Positions 58,853 to 64,000 of a DNA stretch of 64,000 nucleotides are shown here, piece after piece. The DNA lies in assembly GCF_001735805.1 (NCBI RefSeq), contig NZ_CP017248.1:8866001-8930000 (forward strand), in the 5' to 3' direction. Source of the stretch: Streptomyces fodineus (lineage in GTDB: Bacteria > Actinomycetota > Actinomycetes > Streptomycetales > Streptomycetaceae). The translations under genes and the position numbers were made by a program. The notes beneath the pieces were generated by a model, which was given only the letters and a program-made list of their open reading frames with translations, was not told the origin of the DNA and ran no database searches. The first letter of the stretch is position 1, and every line of letters begins with the position of its first letter.

Positions 58853-59794
58853 ATGCCCGAAGTCCTCCAAGCACCCCTCGTGGTCGAATTCCCCTTCACC
58901 CGCTCCCTCGGCCCCGTCCAGAGCGCCTTCCTCACGGGGCTGCGCGAACGCGTCGTCCTCGGGGTGAAGACGACCGACGGACGCACTCTCGTCCCGCCCG
59001 TCGAGTACGACCCCGTCACCGCCGAGGAGATCCGCGACCTGGTGGAGGTCGCCCCCACGGGGACGGTCACCGCCTGGGCGTGGAACCACGAGCCCCGCCG
59101 TGGCCAGCCCCTCGGCGCCCCCTTCGCCTGGGTCCTGGTCCGGCTCGACGGCGCCGACACCGCCCTGCTGCACGCCCTCGACGCCCCCGGCCCCGACGCC
59201 GTCCGCACCGGCATGCGCGTCCGCGTCCGCTGGGCCGGGGAGCGCACCGGCGCCATCACCGACATCGCCTGCTTCGAGCCGTACGACGGAGAGCCCGCCC
59301 AACCGGGCGGTCACACGGGCGAGTTCGAGAACCCGCTCACCGGGATCGTCGCCCCGGCCCGCCTCGACTACACCTACTCACCCGGCCGCGCCCAGTCCGC
59401 CTACATCCACGCCCTCGGCGAACAGCGGACCGTCGGCGAACGCTGCCCCTCCTGCCGCAAGGTGTACGTCCCGCCGAGGGGTGCGTGCCCCACATGTGGC
59501 GTGGCCACAGCGGAACAGGTCGAAGTAGGTCCGCGCGGCACAGTCACCACCTACTGCATCGTCAACATCAAGGCGAAGAACCTGGACATCGAGGTTCCCT
59601 ACGTCTACGCGCACATCGCCCTCGACGGCGCCGGCCTCGCCCTGCACGCCCGGATCGGCGGCATCCCCTACGACCAGGTGCGCATGGGCCTGCGCGTCGA
59701 GCCCGTGTGGACCGAGGGCGCCCGCTACCCCGACCACTACCGGCCCACCGGCGAGCCCGACGCCGACTACGACACCTACAAGGAGCTGCTGTGA
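58853..59794 (+). CDS. Two-domain DUF35/Zn-ribbon OB-fold protein
   Basis: A 313-residue protein made of two DUF35-type units. The first (residues about 20-145) has an OB fold (GTVTAWAWNHEPRRG) but no zinc Cys. The second (about 160-300) has a rubredoxin-like ribbon ERCPSCRKVYVPPRGACPTC and an OB fold with GPRGTVTTYCIVNIKAKN. DUF35 proteins are obligate partners of Ltp-type thiolases or retro-aldolases, and of ChsH2-like MaoC hydratases. The same two-unit plan occurs in mycobacterial Rv3521, also beside two ltp genes. AAGGAG precedes the ATG; its stop overlaps the next start. Confidence 0.87.
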   Translation: MPEVLQAPLVVEFPFTRSLGPVQSAFLTGLRERVVLGVKTTDGRTLVPPVEYDPVTAEEIRDLVEVAPTGTVTAWAWNHEPRRGQPLGAPFAWVLVRLDGADTALLHALDAPGPDAVRTGMRVRVRWAGERTGAITDIACFEPYDGEPAQPGGHTGEFENPLTGIVAPARLDYTYSPGRAQSAYIHALGEQRTVGERCPSCRKVYVPPRGACPTCGVATAEQVEVGPRGTVTTYCIVNIKAKNLDIEVPYVYAHIALDGAGLALHARIGGIPYDQVRMGLRVEPVWTEGARYPDHYRPTGEPDADYDTYKELL

Positions 59795-60840
59795 CCCGGG
59801 AGATCGCGGTCGTCGCCTTCGCCCAGACCGACCACCGGCGCTCCACCGAGGAGTCCTCCGAGGTCGAGATGCTCATGCCGGTCCTGCACGGGGTGCTGGC
59901 GCAGAGCGGCCTCAGGACCGCCGACATCGGCTTCACCTGCTCCGGCTCCAGCGACTACCTCGCCGGCCGCGCCTTCTCCTTCACCCTCGCCCTGGACGGC
60001 GTGGGCGCCTGGCCGCCGATCTCCGAGTCGCACGTCGAGATGGACGGCGCCTGGGCGCTGTACGAGGCCTGGACCAAGCTGCTCACCGGCGACGCCGACA
60101 CCGCGCTCGTCTACTCCTACGGCAAGTGCTCGCCCGGCTCGGTCCGGGACGTGCTCACCCGCCAGCTCGACCCCTACTACGTCGCCCCCCTGTGGCCCGA
60201 CTCCGTAGCCCTCGCCGCCCTCCAGGCACAGGCCCTCATGGACGCCGGCCACACCGACGAACCGGCGCTCGCCGCGGTCGGCGCCCGCAGCCGGGCGGAC
60301 GCGGAGGCCAACCCGCACGCCCAGCTCAAGGGCCCGGTCCCGCACGGTGACTACGTCGTACGGCCGCTGCGCACCGGCGACTGCCCGCCCGTGGGCGACG
60401 GCGCCGCCGCCGTGATCCTCGCGGCGGGGGAGCGGGCCCGTCGGCTGTGCGCACGGCCCGCCTGGATCCGCGGCATCGACCACCGCATCGAGGCACACGG
60501 CCTCGGCGTCCGCGACCTCACCGACTCACCCTCCACCAGGCTGGCCGCCGAGAAGGCCGGTGCCTTCGAACGGCCCGTCGACACAGCCGAGTTGCATGCG
60601 CCGTTCACCGCCCAGGAGGTGATCCTGCGCAGGGCGCTCCGTCTCGGCGACGACGTACGCGTCAACCCCTCCGGCGGGGCGCTGGCCGCCAACCCGGTGA
60701 TGGCCGCCGGACTGATCCGCATCGGCGAGGCCGCCGCCCGCATCCACCGCGGCGAGTCCGACCGCGCCCTCGCCCACGCCACCTCCGGCCCCTGCCTGCA
60801 GCAGAACCTGGTCGCCGTACTCGAAGGGGATCCACGATGA
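59791..60840 (+). CDS. Ltp-type thiolase-fold protein (Ltp4-like)
   Basis: A 349-residue thiolase-fold protein without a SCP2 domain. The N-terminus VTREIAVVAFAQTDHRRSTE leads to GFTCSGSSDYLAGRAFSF; the region where thiolases have their nucleophilic Cys reads ESHVEMDGAWALYEAW, with no Cys. Later segments are GDGAAAVILAAGERARRL and VNPSGGALAANPVMAAGLIR. Loss of the Cys fits the retro-aldolase group (Ltp2-like) that removes a propionyl or acetyl unit from steroid side chains with a DUF35 partner, rather than a true thiolase. GTG start overlaps the DUF35 stop (GTGA). Confidence 0.83.
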   Translation: MTREIAVVAFAQTDHRRSTEESSEVEMLMPVLHGVLAQSGLRTADIGFTCSGSSDYLAGRAFSFTLALDGVGAWPPISESHVEMDGAWALYEAWTKLLTGDADTALVYSYGKCSPGSVRDVLTRQLDPYYVAPLWPDSVALAALQAQALMDAGHTDEPALAAVGARSRADAEANPHAQLKGPVPHGDYVVRPLRTGDCPPVGDGAAAVILAAGERARRLCARPAWIRGIDHRIEAHGLGVRDLTDSPSTRLAAEKAGAFERPVDTAELHAPFTAQEVILRRALRLGDDVRVNPSGGALAANPVMAAGLIRIGEAAARIHRGESDRALAHATSGPCLQQNLVAVLEGDPR

Positions 60841-62003
60841 GCAAGGAGCCCGTGGCCGTCGTAGGGATCGGCCAGACCAAGCACGTGGCCGCCCGCCGGG
60901 ACGTCTCGATCGCCGGACTCGTCCGCGAGGCCGCACAACGGGCCCTGGAGGACGCCGAGTTGACCTGGTCCGACATCGACGCCGTCGTCATCGGCAAGGC
61001 GCCCGACTTCTTCGAGGGCGTGATGATGCCCGAGCTGTACCTGGCCGACGCCCTCGGCGCGGTCGGCAAGCCCATGCTGCGGGTGCACACCGCCGGCTCC
61101 GTCGGCGGCTCCACCGCGCTCGTCGCCGCGAACCTGGTCGCCGCCCGCGTCCACGGCACCGTCCTCACCCTCGCCTTCGAAAAGCAGTCCGAGTCCAACG
61201 CGATGTGGGGCCTGTCCCTGCCGATCCCCTTCCAGCAGCCCCTGCTCGCCGGCGCCGGCGGCTTCTTCGCCCCCCACGTGCGCGCCTACATGCGGCGCAG
61301 CGGAGCCCCCGACACCATCGGCTCCCTCGTCGCCTACAAGGACCGGCGCAACGCCCTGAAGAACCCCTACGCCCACCTCCACGAACACGACATCACCCTG
61401 GAGAAGGTCCAGGCCTCGCCCATGTTATGGGACCCCATCCGCTACTCCGAGACCTGCCCCTCCTCCGACGGCGCCTGCGCCATGGTCCTCACCGACCGCG
61501 CCGGAGCCGCCCGCGCGCCCCGGCCGCCCGCCTGGATGCTCGGCGGCGCCATGCGCAGCGAACCCACCCTGTTCGCGGGCAAGGACTTCGTCTCCCCGCA
61601 GGCCGGCAAGGACTGCGCCGCCGACGTCTACCGGCAGGCCGGCATCGCCGACCCGCGCCGGGACATCGACGCCGTCGAGATGTACGTACCGTTCTCCTGG
61701 TACGAGCCCATGTGGCTGGAGAACCTGGGCTTCGCCGCCGAGGGCGAGGGCTGGAAGCTCACCGAGTCCGGGGTGACCGAACTCGATGGCGACCTGCCCG
61801 TCAACATGTCGGGCGGTGTGCTGTCCGCCAACCCCATCGGCGCCTCCGGCATGATCCGCTTCGCCGAGGCCGCCCTCCAGGTGCGCGGCCAGGCCGGAGA
61901 ACACCAGGTGGACGACGCCCGCAAGGTGCTCGGGCACGCCTACGGCGGCGGCTCGCAGTTCTTCTCCATGTGGCTCGTCGGAGCGCGGCCGCCACAGTGC
62001 TGA
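60837..62003 (+). CDS. Ltp-type thiolase-fold protein (Ltp3-like)
   Basis: A 388-residue thiolase-fold protein. Segments are VAVVGIGQTKHVAARRDVSI, LTWSDIDAVVIGKAPDFFEG, RVHTAGSVGGSTALVAANLV (nucleophile region, no Cys), ETCPSSDGACAMVLTDR, and NMSGGVLSANPIGASGMIRF with GHAYGGGSQFFSMW at the end. It probably forms a heterodimer or complex with the preceding Ltp4-like protein and the DUF35 protein. ATG overlaps the previous stop (ATGA), implying coupled synthesis of equal amounts. This is the last gene of the operon; a DUF397 gene follows after 82 bases. Confidence 0.85.
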   Translation: MSKEPVAVVGIGQTKHVAARRDVSIAGLVREAAQRALEDAELTWSDIDAVVIGKAPDFFEGVMMPELYLADALGAVGKPMLRVHTAGSVGGSTALVAANLVAARVHGTVLTLAFEKQSESNAMWGLSLPIPFQQPLLAGAGGFFAPHVRAYMRRSGAPDTIGSLVAYKDRRNALKNPYAHLHEHDITLEKVQASPMLWDPIRYSETCPSSDGACAMVLTDRAGAARAPRPPAWMLGGAMRSEPTLFAGKDFVSPQAGKDCAADVYRQAGIADPRRDIDAVEMYVPFSWYEPMWLENLGFAAEGEGWKLTESGVTELDGDLPVNMSGGVLSANPIGASGMIRFAEAALQVRGQAGEHQVDDARKVLGHAYGGGSQFFSMWLVGARPPQC

Positions 62004-62085
62004 AAGTCCTCCCCACGTGGCCTGTTGAGCATCGTGAGCGGTCGCTAGGCTGAGCCGCGGACGACGAACCGGGAGGAGCACGGAC

Positions 62086-62328
62086 GTGGCCGAGAGCACG
62101 ACCCAGCAGCAGCCGCTCGTGGGCTGGGACAAGCCGGAGCTGGACCTCAGCGAGGCCGAGTGGCAGTCCAGCAGCCGAGGCCTGGGCGATGTCCAGATCG
62201 CCTTCGTCGAAGGCTTCATCGCGATGCGCAACAGCGGCCGTCCGGAGAGCCCATCCCTGATCTTCACGCCCGCGGAATGGGGCGCCTTCGTCTCCGGAGC
62301 CCGGGAAGGGGAGTTCGACCTCACCTGA
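62086..62328 (+). CDS. DUF397 domain protein
   Basis: An 80-residue protein: LDLSEAEWQSSSRGLGDVQI, AFVEGFIAMRNSGRPESPSL, then IFTPAEWGAFVSGAREGEFD. The W-S-S opening and the F-T-x-x-E-W-x-A-F-x-x-G-x-x-x-G-E-F ending are the DUF397 signature. In Streptomyces such proteins usually pair with an adjacent Xre-type regulator (BldB/WhiJ-like systems); none is next to this one, so it is an orphan. GGGAGGAG precedes the GTG start. Confidence 0.88.
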   Translation: MAESTTQQQPLVGWDKPELDLSEAEWQSSSRGLGDVQIAFVEGFIAMRNSGRPESPSLIFTPAEWGAFVSGAREGEFDLT

Positions 62329-62512
62329 GCCGGCCCGGCGGCGGGACCGGCAGCACCGGCGCCGCACCGGCACCGCGCGGACACCGGCAGCCGAACCGGG
62401 GGTGTTCCCCGCGGATTTCCGGACACGCGACCACCAGGACCCCGTGGGGACCGACGCCTGCGCCAGGCTGGCACCAGCGACGGGAAGGTCGTGTTGCGGA
62501 AAGTGAGGGACG

Positions 62513-63415
62513 ATGAGCACTGCGCCGGTCATCGCCGCGGTCGACGGTTCGGACGACAGCCTGCGCGCGTTGGAGTGGGCCTTCGACGCCGCCCGCCGCC
62601 GTGGCGCACCGCTGCGCGTGGTGCACGTACGGCAGTACGCCGCCTGGGGCCAGGCCGATGTGCTGGTCGCCGGGCCGCCCGAGGCGGAGGGCGACCCGGT
62701 CCTGGACGACGTGCGCACCCGGATCACGGGCCGTGGCGCACAGCCGGTCATCGAGTACATCGCCCTGGAGGGCGTACCGGGTGCCGTGCTGCCGGAACTC
62801 GGCGCGGACGCCCAGCTGTTGGTCCTCGGCTCGCGTGGCCGCGGCGGCTTCGCCAGCCTGCTGCTCGGCTCCAACGGCCTCGCCGCCGCCCGGGACGCCG
62901 AGTGCCCGGTGGTCGTCGTACCCCGGCCCGGCCGGCAGGTGCACGGGGAGGGCCCCGCCGAACCCGGCCCCCGGGTGGTCGTCGGCCTGCACGCCGACAG
63001 CCCCGACGAGGCAGGCCTCGCCTTCGCCTTCGCCGAGGCGGCCCTGCGTGGCGCCCGCGTGCAGGTGATCGCCGCCTACCCGTGGCCGGTGCAGACCTGG
63101 TCCGCCCCCGGCGAGCTGATGCCGCCCCAGACCGGCCAGGACGCGGTCGAGCACGAGACCCGGGCGCTCGCCGAGGGCTTCCTCGCCCCGCACCGCACAC
63201 GGCACCCCGAGGTCCGCACCGACGTCGAGGCGCTGCCCGGCGACGCGGCCGGCCACCTCGTCGCCGCCTCCAAGGACGCCGAGCTGGTCGTCGTCGGCCG
63301 GCACCGGCGGCGTCTGCTCGCACCGGCCCGCATGATGGGCTCGGTCACCCAGGCCGTCCTGCTGCACGCGGCGAGCCCGATCGCGGTGGTGCCGCCGGTA
63401 TCGGTGGAGGAGTAA
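62513..63415 (+). CDS. Tandem universal stress protein (two UspA domains)
   Basis: A 300-residue protein with two Usp domains. The first begins VIAAVDGSDDSLRALEWAFD and carries the ATP-binding motif GSRGRGGFASLLLGSNG (G-x2-G-x9-G-S). The second begins PRVVVGLHADSPDEAGLAFA and has a weaker motif GRHRRRLLAPARMMGSVTQA. Usp proteins bind ATP and modulate survival under starvation or low oxygen. GAGGGAC precedes the ATG. It is intact, unlike the single-domain remnant at 18942. No DevR-box-like site was found upstream. Confidence 0.9.
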   Translation: MSTAPVIAAVDGSDDSLRALEWAFDAARRRGAPLRVVHVRQYAAWGQADVLVAGPPEAEGDPVLDDVRTRITGRGAQPVIEYIALEGVPGAVLPELGADAQLLVLGSRGRGGFASLLLGSNGLAAARDAECPVVVVPRPGRQVHGEGPAEPGPRVVVGLHADSPDEAGLAFAFAEAALRGARVQVIAAYPWPVQTWSAPGELMPPQTGQDAVEHETRALAEGFLAPHRTRHPEVRTDVEALPGDAAGHLVAASKDAELVVVGRHRRRLLAPARMMGSVTQAVLLHAASPIAVVPPVSVEE

Positions 63416-63620
63416 GCCCGGACAGGGCCCCGGCCGATGCGCGGTAGCAGCCGGCACGGCGGCCCGCAAGCGGTCCGCGGTCGAGCGGCACGGACCCGGT
63501 TGTGGTGTCCCGCGCCATGGTGGCGACCCATATGCGTTCGTACGGTTCCGCCACGCCCGGCGCCCCGTGCGCCGCCCCGCGCACAAGCGGCCGGGACACG
63601 TGTCGTGCAAAGGAGCCGCC

Positions 63621-64000
63621 ATGCCACTGCCCCTGCCCGGAAAGACGCCCGGAGCCCCGACCCGGGCCCGCTTCCTGCCGCGCCTGCTCGCCGTCCTCGC
63701 CCTGGTGCTCGCCGCCGCGCTCGCCGGTCCCGTGCCCGCCGCCCGGGCCTCGGTGGCGCTCACCGAGGTGAGCGACTTCGGATCCGACCCGGGTGCGCTC
63801 ACCATGTACGTGTACCGGCCCGCGAACCTGCCCGCACACCCGCCCGTCGTCGTGGCCCTGCACGGCTGCACCCAGAACGCGCAGGTCTACGCCGACAACT
63901 CAGGCCTGCCCCGGCTCGCCGACCGGGACGGCTTTCTGCTGGTGTTCGCCGAGACGAGCTCCGCCAACAACCCCAGCCAGTGCTTCAACTGGTTCCAGAG
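63621..64000 (+). CDS. PHB depolymerase-family secreted esterase, truncated by window end
   Basis: The first 126 residues are present. A long signal peptide (RFLPRLLAVLALVLAAALAG, cleavage near AARAS) leads to VSDFGSDPGALTMYVYRPAN, then VVVALHGCTQNAQVYADNSG with the HGC oxyanion motif, and FAETSSANNPSQCFNWFQ. These match the family that contains extracellular polyhydroxybutyrate depolymerases and feruloyl or acetylxylan esterases. The catalytic Ser lies beyond the window. AAAGGAG precedes the ATG. Substrate specificity cannot be decided. Confidence 0.85.
   Translation, partial: MPLPLPGKTPGAPTRARFLPRLLAVLALVLAAALAGPVPAARASVALTEVSDFGSDPGALTMYVYRPANLPAHPPVVVALHGCTQNAQVYADNSGLPRLADRDGFLLVFAETSSANNPSQCFNWFQ

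Noticed and set aside
62329..62512. DevR-box-like site upstream of the tandem Usp gene
   Set aside because: GGACC and GGGGACC segments are present but not in the 5-4-5 arrangement seen in the island.
1..64000. tRNA, rRNA, phage integration site or replication origin
   Set aside because: No cloverleaf, rRNA segment, integrase, att repeat or DnaA-box cluster was seen by eye; a tRNAscan or Infernal run would settle it.

Overview
The window looks like a Streptomyces chromosome segment, or a close relative's. It is very GC-rich with strong third-position GC, many GTG starts with AGGAGG-type ribosome binding sites, and several families typical of the genus (DUF397, DUF6479, DUF3040-like, STAS/ANTAR signalling proteins, a DevR/DevS-like pair, PadR and CGNR regulators, terpene synthase with P450). 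No rRNA, tRNA, CRISPR array or prophage was recognised. Genus is inferred from style, not from a database match.

Left part (1-17.9 kb): secreted and small proteins; a frameshifted tautomerase gene divergent from a 2,4-dienoyl-CoA reductase (fadH) and padR pair, with two palindromes between them; a three-domain FN3 lipoprotein; a secreted GH75 chitosanase-like protein behind a structured leader; a dhaKLM dihydroxyacetone phosphorylation operon; a roughly 60-bp minisatellite; a hemerythrin protein; a STAS-ANTAR-GAF signalling protein; an RpiB-like isomerase; a Cys-rich four-helix protein; and an acyl-CoA dehydrogenase behind a KstR-like site.

Stress/dormancy island (17.9-33.4 kb): a DevR-like response regulator and a GAF-GAF histidine kinase lie in one neighbourhood with phosphoketolase, a zinc alcohol dehydrogenase, two pyridoxamine-oxidase-fold proteins, two CBS-BON proteins, a cyclic-nucleotide-domain protein, a STAS protein and a decayed universal stress protein. 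Five intergenic regions carry GGGCC-N4-GGCCC (or a one-base variant). This has the 5-4-5 geometry of the mycobacterial DevR box and suggests a common low-oxygen or redox regulon. A ketopantoate-reductase-like protein, an MpaB-type oxygenase and a kinase-TPR fusion follow.

Lipid and terpene region (33.7-46.2 kb): FAD oxidoreductase, nitronate monooxygenase and acyl-CoA ligase on the plus strand; then a large LuxR regulator, a terpene synthase overlapping a P450, another acyl-CoA ligase and an F420-type LLM oxidoreductase. Two IS630 elements (46.37-48.97 kb) share a single TA and separate the LLM gene from the arsR gene that probably preceded it.

Right part (49-64 kb): CGNR regulator divergent from an MFS exporter across a perfect inverted repeat; paaK; two alpha/beta hydrolases, one a remnant; an LtaS-like membrane sulfatase; and a cluster (FadD19-like ligase divergent from EchA19-like hydratase, DUF35 protein, two Ltp-type thiolase-fold proteins) laid out like the mycobacterial Rv3515c-Rv3523 steroid region. 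Its divergent promoter and that of the nitronate monooxygenase operon, 22 kb away, share TCTGAC-N5-GTCAGA, which points to co-regulation. A DUF397 protein, a tandem universal stress protein and a truncated secreted esterase end the window.
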